Shown here in pieces: positions 1 to 6,809 of a stretch of DNA of 19,234 nucleotides; the stretch's first letter is position 1; every line of letters begins with the position of its first letter. The position numbers and the translations under genes are program-made. The notes under the pieces are model-generated. The model was not told where the DNA came from and did not search any database. It saw only the letters and a list, made by a program, of their open reading frames with translations. The DNA comes from an uncultured Pseudoxanthomonas sp. GTDB lineage: Bacteria; Pseudomonadota; Gammaproteobacteria; Xanthomonadales; Xanthomonadaceae. The stretch is from positions 1 through 19,234 of the forward strand of contig NZ_CAMPJD010000062.1 in assembly GCF_946886695.1 (NCBI RefSeq). Reading direction: 5' to 3'.

Positions 1-736
1 CGGAGATGTTGATGTTCTCCTGCTGCAGGCGCTGGATGACGGTGTCGATCGGCAGATTCAGCTGGGCGAGTTTCTGCTGGTCGATGTCGACCTGGATCTC
101 GTCCTCGAGACCACCGCCGACCTTGACCGCCGCAACGCCGTCGACGGGCTCAAGCTTCTTCTTCAGGTCGTCATCCGCGTAACGGCGCAGCTCGGTGAGC
201 AGGCGTACGGCGTCCGCATCGTTCTTCGGTTCCTGCTTGTTGGCCAGGGCCAGGCGGAGTATCGGCTCGGTCGACGGATTGAAGCGCAGCAGCACCGGTG
301 CCTTCGCTTCCAGCGGCAGCTGCAGTACTTCCATCTTGTCGCGGACTTCCAGGCTGGCCTGGTCCATGTCCGTGCCCCAGGCGAACTCCAGCACCACGTC
401 GCTCTGGCCGGTACGCGACACGGACTTCAGCTTGCGCAGGTTCTTCACCACGCCGACGGCTTCTTCCACCGGCTCGCTGATGAGGGTTTCGATCTCGGAA
501 GGCGCGGCGCCGGTGTACTCGGTGCGCACGGTCAACGTGGGATAGCTCAGGTCAGGCAGCAGGTTGACCTTCAGCGAGAACAACGCGATCACGCCGAACA
601 GGAACATCGTGATCCAGAACATCGCCACAGTGACGCGGCGGCGGGTGGAGAACTCGACCAGTCCTCCTCCCATGCTGCCGTCGCCACCCGTCGCGCGGGG
701 TTCGTGCTCCCCGGGAACGTGGCCGGGCGCGCTCAT
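1..736 (-). CDS. RND efflux transporter permease subunit (partial, N-terminal part)
   Basis: The inner-membrane, proton-driven pump subunit of a tripartite RND exporter. About 245 codons are present and the gene continues beyond the left edge. The reading frame opens with MSAPGHVPGEHE; the conserved start of the family follows: a cytoplasmic stretch (LVEFSTRRRVTVAMFW), the first membrane helix, then NLLPDLSYPTLTVRTEY and APSEIETLISEPVEEA, typical of the AcrB/MexB-like porter domain. A second possible start is the Met of GSMGGG, closer to the usual family N-terminus. The ATG overlaps the TGA of the adaptor gene by four bases (ATGA), so the two are probably translationally coupled. The substrate cannot be told. 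The motifs fit the hydrophobe/amphiphile (HAE1-like) group better than metal pumps, but the diagnostic membrane helices lie outside the window. Confidence 0.9.
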   Translation of the reverse strand, partial: MSAPGHVPGEHEPRATGGDGSMGGGLVEFSTRRRVTVAMFWITMFLFGVIALFSLKVNLLPDLSYPTLTVRTEYTGAAPSEIETLISEPVEEAVGVVKNLRKLKSVSRTGQSDVVLEFAWGTDMDQASLEVRDKMEVLQLPLEAKAPVLLRFNPSTEPILRLALANKQEPKNDADAVRLLTELRRYADDDLKKKLEPVDGVAAVKVGGGLEDEIQVDIDQQKLAQLNLPIDTVIQRLQQENINIS

Positions 737-1875
737 TGCTTGGTTCCGGCAGTCTTGGCGTCCTCGGCCTTGGCGGCCACCTTGACGGGCTCGGCGCCGA
801 TCACCTGCACCGCGCTGCCTTCACGCAGCGCCACCTTGCCGGCGGTCACCACCTGGTCGCCAGGTTTCAGGCCTTCGCGCACCTCGATCCACTCGCCATC
901 CACGTAGCCGACCTTGACCGGTACGCGTACCGCCTTGCCATCGCGCACCGCGAACACGGCCGGGTCGCCATCGTCGAGCAGGGCGACGCGCGGCACCACC
1001 AACGCATCGGCACGCTGGTCGTAGTCGATCCTGATGCGGCCGAACATGCCGGGCTGCAGCACGCCGTCGCTGCCGAAGGAGCAGACCACGCGGAACGTAC
1101 CGCTGCCGGAGTCGACGACCGGCGAAATGCGATCCACCGCGCCCTGGAACACCTTGCCCGGCATCGCATCGACGGCCAGCGCCACCGGCAGGCCCGCCTT
1201 CAACTTGGAGAGCTCGCGCTCGGAGACGTTCAAGGTGGCTTCCAGGCGCGATTCGTCGACGATGCGGATGATCGGCGTGTTGATCTGCACGAAGTTGCCG
1301 GTTTTGATGGAGCGCGAGGCCACCACGCCGGAAATCGGCGCGGTCACCGTGGTGTAGGACAGCTCCAGCGCGGCCATGCGGTACATGGCGCGGGCGTTGT
1401 CCAGGTCGTACTTGATCTGGTCGACGTCGTTGGCGCTGATCATCTGCTGGCCCACCAACTGCTGCGCACGCCGGTAGTTGTTCTCCAGCTTGCGCATCTG
1501 CGCTTCGGCCTGCGCCACCTGCAGGCGCAAGCGGTCCGGGTCCAGCCGGACCAGCGCCTGGCCGGCGCGGACCACCTGGCCCTCCTCCACCATCACCGCA
1601 AGTGCCACACCGGAGGTCTTGGCGACCACCTGCGACTCGCCCAGCGCTTCAAGCGCCGCCGTGCCGCTGTAGCTGGCGGCTACCGGGCGACGGCTGGCCT
1701 CGACCACCTCGACCGGGACGGCATCGGGTTCTTTCGGTGCCTCGCCATTCTTGGCCTGGGCCTCGGGCGTGGGGCCGCCCCCCTTGCAGGCGGACAGGAC
1801 CAGCAGGCCGCAGAGGACAGGTACCAGCGCCAGGCGCAGGTAGGAGTGACCGGAATCGGAGCGGGGTCGGGACAT
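733..1875 (-). CDS. RND efflux periplasmic adaptor, lipoprotein (membrane fusion protein)
   Basis: A 380-residue adaptor that links the inner-membrane RND pump to an outer-membrane channel. The N-terminus is a lipoprotein signal: basic start, hydrophobic stretch at residues 13-29 and lipobox LSAC with Cys30 as the acylated residue. A lipoyl/biotinyl-like half-domain (KTSGVALAVMVEEGQVV, about 86-102) leads into a helical hairpin at about 112-172. The second lipoyl half follows (TVTAPISGVVASRSIKTGNF), then a beta-barrel and a membrane-proximal domain (LVVPRVALLDDG and GLKPGDQVVTAGKVAL). Length is normal for the family. The gene comes first in the operon and overlaps the permease. No outer-membrane factor or linked regulator is visible, so a TolC-type channel is probably encoded elsewhere. 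Confidence 0.93.
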   Translation of the reverse strand: MSRPRSDSGHSYLRLALVPVLCGLLVLSACKGGGPTPEAQAKNGEAPKEPDAVPVEVVEASRRPVAASYSGTAALEALGESQVVAKTSGVALAVMVEEGQVVRAGQALVRLDPDRLRLQVAQAEAQMRKLENNYRRAQQLVGQQMISANDVDQIKYDLDNARAMYRMAALELSYTTVTAPISGVVASRSIKTGNFVQINTPIIRIVDESRLEATLNVSERELSKLKAGLPVALAVDAMPGKVFQGAVDRISPVVDSGSGTFRVVCSFGSDGVLQPGMFGRIRIDYDQRADALVVPRVALLDDGDPAVFAVRDGKAVRVPVKVGYVDGEWIEVREGLKPGDQVVTAGKVALREGSAVQVIGAEPVKVAAKAEDAKTAGTKQ

Positions 1876-2242
1876 GGGTCGGTACCGTCGTGGTGGTGTT
1901 GTGGTGGTGTTGTATCAAGGTATATCACCCCTGAACGACTTCCATGCGCCGAAGGTCATGGTGACTTGCGTCCGGGCCAGTGTTCGGAGAATGACACTCG
2001 CCTCTGGACGAAGCGGCGTGCGGAAGCGCGCATGCCCCTCTATCAAGATTGTTGGCGGTGCGCGCCCTCTCTGGCCAACGTGGGAACGTCGGCATCGGCG
2101 GCAACCATTCGGCGGCACGCGACTTTAAGCCATCCGCGCGGACGCATCGCGCCTGTGCGCGACATTCGGTCGCAGGCTATACTTGCGTTCAGCCAAGCGC
2201 TGCGGTGGTACGTGGCGCGCGCAACCTGAGAGTTTCCCGAGA
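1876..2242. promoter_or_regulatory. Divergent intergenic region between the RND operon and the cytochrome operon
   Basis: The 367 bases hold no convincing gene. Next to the adaptor start lies an 11-bp perfect tandem repeat (GTGGTGGTGTT at 1890-1900 and 1901-1911), followed by an AT-richer TATCAAGGTATATCACC, a plausible promoter or operator area for the efflux genes. The right end carries the cytochrome promoter candidate. The middle is GC-rich with no feature I can name. Confidence 0.4.
2178..2183 (+). promoter_or_regulatory. Probable -10 element for the cytochrome operon
   Basis: TATACT within GGCTATACTTGCG is a near-consensus sigma-70 -10 hexamer, placing the transcript start near 2190, about 50 nt before the ATG at 2243. 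No good -35 hexamer is visible at 16-18 bp spacing, so the assignment rests on the -10 alone. Confidence 0.35.
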
Positions 2243-2644
2243 ATGATGCGACTGCTGCCGCTCGCCGCTTGCCTTGCCTTGGCCGCCCTCCCGCTGGCCG
2301 CCCTGACCGCCCAACAGGACACTCCGGCCACGCCGGCCCCGGTCGAAGCTGCGGCGCCTGCCGCCGCTCCCGCTGCCGCACCCGCACCGCTGGTCGGCAA
2401 TGCTGATACAGGTCGTACGCTCACCTACACCTGCCAGGGCTGCCACGGCATCGTGGGCTACAAGAACGCCTACCCGAACTTCCACGTGCCCCGCATCGGC
2501 GGCCAGTCGGCCGACTATCTGGCCAATGCGCTGACCGAGTACCGCAACGGCAACCGCAAGCACCCCACGATGCAGGCCCAGTCGCAGAGTTTCTCCGACC
2601 AGGACATCGCCGACATCGCCGCTTTCCTTTCCACCGTCAAGTAA
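2243..2644 (+). CDS. Class I c-type cytochrome (c553/c4-like), exported
   Basis: A 133-residue small electron carrier, probably periplasmic. Residues 1-22 form a signal peptide (MMRLLPLAACLALAALPLAA), then an Ala/Pro-rich linker to about residue 50. One haem-binding motif CQGCH has Cys64, Cys67 and His68. The downstream Met110 in HPTMQ is the likely sixth ligand, and the C-terminal helix SDQDIADIAAFLSTVK is typical of class I cytochromes c. I chose the ATG at 2243, with 2246 as alternative: an upstream in-frame GTG/ATG start would put charged residues before the signal sequence and overlap the promoter candidate. The next cytochrome starts 6 nt after the stop, so the two are one operon. The physiological partner cannot be told. 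Confidence 0.88.
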   Translation: MMRLLPLAACLALAALPLAALTAQQDTPATPAPVEAAAPAAAPAAAPAPLVGNADTGRTLTYTCQGCHGIVGYKNAYPNFHVPRIGGQSADYLANALTEYRNGNRKHPTMQAQSQSFSDQDIADIAAFLSTVK

Positions 2645-2650
2645 GCCCAC

Positions 2651-3109
2651 ATGCCCAACGCCAAGCACGCCCAGCGTCTAGCCATCGCCCTGTTCGCTGC
2701 CCTCGCCCTGGTGGCATGTTCGAAGGTGGAAACGACGGAAACCGCCGCCGAGAATCCCGGCCACGCCAGTGGCGAGCACGGTTCCAGCTCCTCTGCCGGC
2801 CTGCCCAAGGGCCACATCGCCAAGGGCGAAGAACTGGCCAAGGCCAAGGGCCAGGCCACCGGCCAGAGCTGCGTGGACTGCCATGGTGCCGAAGGCAACG
2901 CGCCGATCGACGACACGTATCCCAAGCTGGGTGGCCAGTACGCCGACTATCTGGGGCACGCGCTGCAGGCCTATCGCAGCGGTGATCGCCAGCACGCCCT
3001 GATGACCCCGCAGGCCGCCAGCCTCAGCGATCAGGACATTTCCGACCTCGCCGCCTATTTCGGTTCGCGACCCTTGCAGCTCCGCGACCTGCACGGCGTG
3101 CACGAGTAA
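2651..3109 (+). CDS. Class I c-type cytochrome, lipoprotein
   Basis: A 152-residue monohaem cytochrome anchored by lipid. The N-terminus has a basic start, a hydrophobic run and lipobox LVAC with Cys23. A linker rich in Ser, Gly, His and Glu (24-50) separates it from the haem domain, which has CVDCH (Cys74, Cys77, His78), the conserved PKLGGQYADYLGHALQAYRSG segment, Met118 in HALMTP as probable axial ligand and the terminal helix SDQDISDLAAYFGS. It is clearly paralogous to the preceding cytochrome: both share GGQ.ADYL..AL..YR.G and SDQDI.D.AA. The pair resembles the two halves of a dihaem cytochrome c4 split into separate genes, one soluble and one membrane-tethered. A hairpin terminator follows the stop. 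Confidence 0.9.
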   Translation: MPNAKHAQRLAIALFAALALVACSKVETTETAAENPGHASGEHGSSSSAGLPKGHIAKGEELAKAKGQATGQSCVDCHGAEGNAPIDDTYPKLGGQYADYLGHALQAYRSGDRQHALMTPQAASLSDQDISDLAAYFGSRPLQLRDLHGVHE

Positions 3110-3129
3110 GCCTTCCCGCGTCAGGAATG

Positions 3130-3164
3130 CGAAAACGGAGCCCTTGGGCTCCGTTTTCGTTTGC
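3130..3164. terminator. Hairpin terminator between convergent operons
   Basis: A perfect 14-bp stem (3130-3143 against 3146-3159, with CGAAAACGGAGCCC as the left arm) sits 20 nt after the cytochrome stop. The right arm ends in GTTTTCG followed by TTTG, so a T-rich stretch is part of the stem. It is nearly symmetric and could also stop the minus-strand operon. Confidence 0.8.
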
Positions 3165-3181
3165 GGCAACCGCAGGCTTCA

Positions 3182-3245
3182 GTGAGAGCGACGTCAGCCG
3201 CGATGAACCATCGCGGCGCCCTTTCGCGACTGACGTCGCTCCCAC
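3182..3245. repeat. REP-like inverted pair (GTGGGAGCGAC family)
   Basis: Two copies of a 12-base arm face each other: GAGCGACGTCAG at 3186-3197 and CTGACGTCGCTC at 3230-3241. The outer copy reads GTGGGAGCGACGTCAGTCGC on the minus strand, very like the REP palindromes common in Pseudomonas, Stenotrophomonas and Xanthomonas. An inner hairpin (CCGCGAT at 3198-3204 with ATCGCGG at 3210-3216) follows the left arm. The position, between two convergent gene ends, is typical for REP elements. Confidence 0.7.
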
Positions 3246-3269
3246 AAGACCCCTGAACCCCCTGCACCC

Positions 3270-4922
3270 TCAACTGTCGGTCGGGATCGGGGTGCGCTTG
3301 ACCGGAATCTCCGGCGGCGGGCGCGCTTTCGGTGGATCGGGGAACAGACTGCCAAGGCCGCAACCGCCGCCCAGCTGCAGCACCGACACCGTGCACTTGA
3401 GCTTCATGTTCGTGCCGGGGATCGAGATCTCCATTTCGCGCACATTGCGACGCACCCATTCCGCAAGCAGGGACTCGTTCGGCACCCAGTACTTGTCGAA
3501 CGTGGTCGGCTCGTAGTCGTAGGGGGGACGCTGCAACCATGTGCCCGCCTCTGCCAGTTGCTCGCGCGTCCACTGGTCGTTCTCGCCGCCGGGCGCACCG
3601 CGCTGAGCGGTGGCATCGCCCGCGCCGCCCGGCACCCGCAGGCTGCCGTCGGCGTTGTAGAGGCCTGGCGCGTCGCGGCCGTCCGCCGCACTGTCGCCTG
3701 CTGCATTGCGGGTCGAGTTTCCCCAGTCGTCGGCGCGTGCAGGCGTGTTCCATCCGCCGGATTTCGTCGTGGCCGCCGGGCCGGGCGTGGTGGATGCGCG
3801 GGAGGGCGTGCCGCGAGATGTTGAAGGCGAAGCAGACGGGTTCGGCGCCGTTGTCCTCGCCGGTGTCGATGCGGTCGTCGCGGCGCCCGTCGTGGTAGGA
3901 ACCGGTGCGGCGGTGGCGGTGGCGGTGGCGGGCCTCGGTGCCGGCTCGCGGATCTCGGCTTGCCGCACGCTGCGTTCCCGCGTGGCGATGGGGACAGGCG
4001 CCACCTCGCGCGCAGGCACCGGCACGCTGCGCACCTGGGGTGCCGGCGCCATCACCTCGCGCTCGCGCACCTGCACGTCACGCGTCGCCACGGCAGGCAG
4101 GTCCACGCTGCGCACAGGCGCTGCCCGGCGCACGACCGGCGCAGCGAGCGGTGTCGGGATCTCGCGCACCGGTACGCCTGGCTCGCGCAGGGCCGGCAAG
4201 GTGACATCGGGTTGCCGGGGTGTCGGCGGTGGCAGCACGAACGCGCGGGTGGGTTCCGGCACCTCGGTGACCTGCAAGGGCTGGTGCGCAAGTTCGGGCT
4301 GTGGAACATCGCGGGACTGGATCTGCGGCATCTCCACCGCAACGTCGGGCAGCACCGCGTCGGACGGTGGCGGCGAAGCCTCGGACGGCGCGGGCCGTGT
4401 CGGGGTCGCCGCCTGCGCTGCAGGGTCCGCCTGCGCCGCTTGCTGCGAACCCGGTTCGGCCGCCTGCGTCTCGCCTCCCGCTTCCTCGGGACTGCCGTCG
4501 CCGATGATCTCCAGCCGCACGCGGCTGGTGTCGCCGGCTTGTTGTGGCGGTGGCGGAATCTGGACCAGCGCCACCCACATCAGGAACAGGAAGAACAGCA
4601 GGTGCACGGCACTGCTGGTGATGCCTGCGAACCAGCGCATCCAGCGCTCTTCGCGTGGCGGCGGTCCCCACCCTTGGTAGAACAGCGAGCGGAATGCGCG
4701 CCATCTACCCAACGAAGTGGGCACGGCATCGGGTGGCCGGGGTGTGCGGGCCACCAGCAGCGCGACGACCGCATCGGCCTTCTCGCGCGTGATCCGGCCC
4801 AGCTTCTCGGGCAGCGCGCGCAACCACAGGCCCCAGCCGAACGGCAGGCCGGTGTGGCGTTCAACGATGGGGGCTGCCTTGCGCGACAGCAGCTGCGCGA
4901 TGACGTCGGTGGCGTTCGTCAC
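3270..4922 (-). CDS. Proline-rich single-pass membrane protein ('transmembrane repetitive protein' of xanthomonads)
   Basis: A 550-residue protein of unknown function. Order of parts: a cytoplasmic N-terminal segment (1-98) with several Trp and Arg; one membrane helix at about 99-121 (AGITSSAVHLLFFLFLMWVALV); a long Pro/Ala/Val/Arg-rich region (122 to about 345) with recurring REVxAP, RSVxxPA and VREIPTP-like units; a Thr/Ser/Ala-rich stretch; and a conserved-looking C-terminal domain (about 455-530) with WLQRPPYDYEPTTFDKYW, WVRRNVREMEISIPGTNMKLK and two cysteines, Cys510 and Cys521, that could form a disulfide. The layout (one helix, Pro-rich spacer, periplasmic domain) resembles TonB or TolA, but I see no TonB C-terminal motif. 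It starts 15 nt after nfuA on the same strand, probably co-transcribed. Xanthomonad genomes carry this type under the name given; function is unassigned. Confidence 0.8.
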   Translation of the reverse strand: MTNATDVIAQLLSRKAAPIVERHTGLPFGWGLWLRALPEKLGRITREKADAVVALLVARTPRPPDAVPTSLGRWRAFRSLFYQGWGPPPREERWMRWFAGITSSAVHLLFFLFLMWVALVQIPPPPQQAGDTSRVRLEIIGDGSPEEAGGETQAAEPGSQQAAQADPAAQAATPTRPAPSEASPPPSDAVLPDVAVEMPQIQSRDVPQPELAHQPLQVTEVPEPTRAFVLPPPTPRQPDVTLPALREPGVPVREIPTPLAAPVVRRAAPVRSVDLPAVATRDVQVREREVMAPAPQVRSVPVPAREVAPVPIATRERSVRQAEIREPAPRPATATATAAPVPTTTGAATTASTPARTTAPNPSASPSTSRGTPSRASTTPGPAATTKSGGWNTPARADDWGNSTRNAAGDSAADGRDAPGLYNADGSLRVPGGAGDATAQRGAPGGENDQWTREQLAEAGTWLQRPPYDYEPTTFDKYWVPNESLLAEWVRRNVREMEISIPGTNMKLKCTVSVLQLGGGCGLGSLFPDPPKARPPPEIPVKRTPIPTDS

Positions 4923-4937
4923 CGGCGCTTGGTTCCG

Positions 4938-5534
4938 TCAGGCGGCGTTGCCGCGGGGGATGTACGGCGCTTCGCCGGTCCCGTGATCAGTCGCGTCGCG
5001 CACCGCGGTCACGCCGGGCACACGGGCCATCAGCGTTTTCTCGATGCCCTGCTTAAGGGTGACGTCGGCCATGCCGCACCCGTGGCAGCCGCCGCCAAAG
5101 CGCAGCCAGACCACGCCATCGCCGCCGACTTCCTCCACCGCCACACGCCCCTTGTGGGACGCCAACTGCGGGTTGATCTCGTTGTCCACCACCCAGCGCA
5201 CGCGTTCGACCATCGAAGCTGAATCGCCGGGCGCTTCACCTTTGATGCGGGGTGCCTTGATGGTGAGCTGCGTACTGGCGCCCTTCATCACGTAGTCGAT
5301 TTCAGCACCATCCAGCCAGTGCACGCTGCCGGCGTCAACGTAGAGCGTGAAGCCGTCGCAGTCGACGGCCCATTCATCGCCGGCCAGGTCGCGCGGCTCG
5401 GAGAACTCCAGCCGTGCGTCGGCCTGCGCCGTGCCGGGATGGACCGCACTCAGGCGCACGCCAAGGCCCGGCAGCGCCTCGCGTTCGATCAGCTTGCGGA
5501 AGTGCGCCTGCGCGCTGTCGGAAATCTGGATCAT
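4938..5534 (-). CDS. nfuA: Fe-S biogenesis protein NfuA
   Basis: A 198-residue cytoplasmic carrier that holds a [4Fe-4S] cluster at a dimer interface and delivers it to apo-enzymes, especially under oxidative stress or iron limitation. The N-terminal half (1 to about 98, starting [17 protein letters not shown]) is the degenerate A-type carrier domain. The C-terminal Nfu domain (about 105-180) has the cluster motif [19 protein letters not shown] with Cys150 and Cys153. Length and domain order match E. coli NfuA. The A-type domain lacks the C-terminal cysteine pair of true A-type carriers, as usual for NfuA. It is the first gene of a minus-strand pair, divergent from the pterin dehydratase gene 92 nt away. 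Confidence 0.95.
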   Translation of the reverse strand: MIQISDSAQAHFRKLIEREALPGLGVRLSAVHPGTAQADARLEFSEPRDLAGDEWAVDCDGFTLYVDAGSVHWLDGAEIDYVMKGASTQLTIKAPRIKGEAPGDSASMVERVRWVVDNEINPQLASHKGRVAVEEVGGDGVVWLRFGGGCHGCGMADVTLKQGIEKTLMARVPGVTAVRDATDHGTGEAPYIPRGNAA

Positions 5535-5626
5535 GCGCGTATTCTAGCCCCCTGCCCGACAGGCATTCACATTCACCGGCCCGTCGTCGGTCTTTGTTCA
5601 TACTGGCCGCAACGCAGGAGAATTCC

Positions 5627-5974
5627 ATGTCCGACCTTGTCCCTCTCGCCCGCGCGCACTGCGTGCCGTTGCGTGGCAGCGAGCATCGCCTGCCCCCTGC
5701 CCGCGTCGCCGAACTGCTGCCCCAGGTGCCGGGCTGGGAGCTGGTGGAAGAAGGCCATGCCCTGTCGCGGACGTTCCCGTTCGACAACTATTACGAAACC
5801 ATGGCGTTCGTGAATGCGCTCGCCTTCATCGCGCACGCCGAGGACCATCACCCCGACCTGGGCGTGCATTACAACCGCGCCGTCGTGCGCTACTCCACGC
5901 ATGATGTCGGCGGCCTGAGCGAGAACGACTTCATCTGCGCGGCCAAGGCCAGCGCCCTGTTGGGAGAATCCTGA
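5627..5974 (+). CDS. phhB: 4a-hydroxytetrahydrobiopterin dehydratase (pterin-4a-carbinolamine dehydratase)
   Basis: A 115-residue enzyme that dehydrates the 4a-carbinolamine pterin formed by aromatic amino acid hydroxylases, allowing the cofactor to be recycled. Family signatures: [29 protein letters not shown], then the catalytic [33 protein letters not shown], with the His/His-Pro cluster at His70, His74, His75 and Pro76. The start is fixed by AGGAG at 5616-5620, six bases before the ATG; the open frame extends upstream without family similarity. phhA is not adjacent in this window. The stop overlaps the next start by one base (TGATG), suggesting coupling to the TonB-domain lipoprotein. The symbol is by homology; phhB function would need a phenylalanine hydroxylase elsewhere. 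Confidence 0.92.
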   Translation: MSDLVPLARAHCVPLRGSEHRLPPARVAELLPQVPGWELVEEGHALSRTFPFDNYYETMAFVNALAFIAHAEDHHPDLGVHYNRAVVRYSTHDVGGLSENDFICAAKASALLGES

Positions 5975-6387
5975 TGAACCTGCGCAACGCCCGCCTCTGT
6001 TTCCTGGTTCCGCTCACCGCGCTCGTGCTGGCGGCATGCGCGAAACAGGAAGAGCCGCCCATGCCCACCATTCCGCCCACCGAACTTGCGGCGACCGACA
6101 CGCCGCCCCCGGCGTATCCGCCCGAAGCCGAATGCAACAGCGAGGGCGGCACCACCGTGCTGCGCGTGACCATCGAGAAGGATGGCGTGCCATCGCGCGT
6201 TTCGCAGGCACAGGGCAGCGGCAACGCCGCCCTCGACAAGGCGGCGCTCGAAGCCGTGCAGACCTGGAAGTTCCGCGCCGCCACGCGCAACGGAAAGCCG
6301 GTCAGCCACACCATCACCGTGCCGGTGACATTCCCGCCCGTACTGGAAAAGCCGACGCGCTGCTTCGCACAGGGCAGCCAGGGCTGA
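5974..6387 (+). CDS. Lipoprotein with a TonB C-terminal domain
   Basis: A 137-residue protein. The signal sequence ends in lipobox LAAC with Cys22. A short Pro/Thr-rich linker (24-49) precedes a compact TonB C-terminal-like domain (about 45-121): PPAYPPEAECNSEGGTTVLRVTIEKDGVPSRV, then GNAALDKAALEAVQTWKFRAATRNGKPV and a final beta strand HTITVPVTF. Real TonB proteins carry an N-terminal membrane helix that contacts ExbB-ExbD. Here that is replaced by a lipid anchor, so energy transduction is unlikely and the domain may bind an envelope partner or peptidoglycan. The ATG overlaps the pterin dehydratase stop. Two extra cysteines (in AECNSE and TRCFA) may pair. Proteins of this kind are usually annotated 'energy transducer TonB', which I think overstates what is visible. 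Confidence 0.85.
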   Translation: MNLRNARLCFLVPLTALVLAACAKQEEPPMPTIPPTELAATDTPPPAYPPEAECNSEGGTTVLRVTIEKDGVPSRVSQAQGSGNAALDKAALEAVQTWKFRAATRNGKPVSHTITVPVTFPPVLEKPTRCFAQGSQG

Positions 6388-6404
6388 CCCAGGCCGGTAA
6401 GGTC

Positions 6405-6800
6405 ATGACGATGGAAGGGATCAATGTCTGGGCGGTGCTGGTGGCAGCGGCCTGCAGTTTCCTGTTGGGCGGCATCTGGTATGGGCCGCTGTTCGGCAAG
6501 ACGTGGAACAAGGCGGCGGGCATGGACCCGCAGAAGCAGGGGCATCCGGCGAAGGTCTTTGGCGGTGCGTTCCTGTTTTCCCTGCTTGCAGCCAGCGTGT
6601 TCGCATCCCTGATCGGACCGCAGCCGGCGCTGACAACCGCACTCTGCCGCGGCGCGCTGGTCGGTTTCTGCTTCGTGGCGGCCAGCTTCGGCATCAACTA
6701 TCTGTTCGCGCAGCGTGGTGCGCGGCTCTGGTTGATCGACGCCGGCTACCACACGCTGCAGTTTACCCTGTTCGGCCTCGTCCTCGGCCTCTGGCACTGA
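6405..6800 (+). CDS. DUF1761-type integral membrane protein
   Basis: A 131-residue protein with four predicted membrane helices (about 6-27, 52-71, 78-98 and 108-129). The family hallmark WYGPLFGKTWNKA lies just after the first helix; SFGINYLFAQRGARLWLIDAGYHTLQF follows before the last. This matches DUF1761, small bacterial membrane proteins of unknown function. The start at 6405 is preceded by GGTAAGG as a weak ribosome binding site; the ATG at 6411 is an alternative. It lies 17 nt after the TonB-domain lipoprotein, so it is probably the third gene of that operon. Its stop is only 9 bp from the end of the convergent rluC gene, with no room for a separate terminator. Confidence 0.85.
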   Translation: MTMEGINVWAVLVAAACSFLLGGIWYGPLFGKTWNKAAGMDPQKQGHPAKVFGGAFLFSLLAASVFASLIGPQPALTTALCRGALVGFCFVAASFGINYLFAQRGARLWLIDAGYHTLQFTLFGLVLGLWH

Positions 6801-6809
6801 CGCGGTCGG

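Noticed and set aside
736..2229. A long plus-strand frame across the RND adaptor
   Set aside because: Shadow of the adaptor on the other strand; composition is His/Arg/Leu-rich and no start signal is seen.
3960..5222. A plus-strand frame over the proline-rich protein and nfuA
   Set aside because: Antisense to two genes with clear features; the predicted product has no domain.
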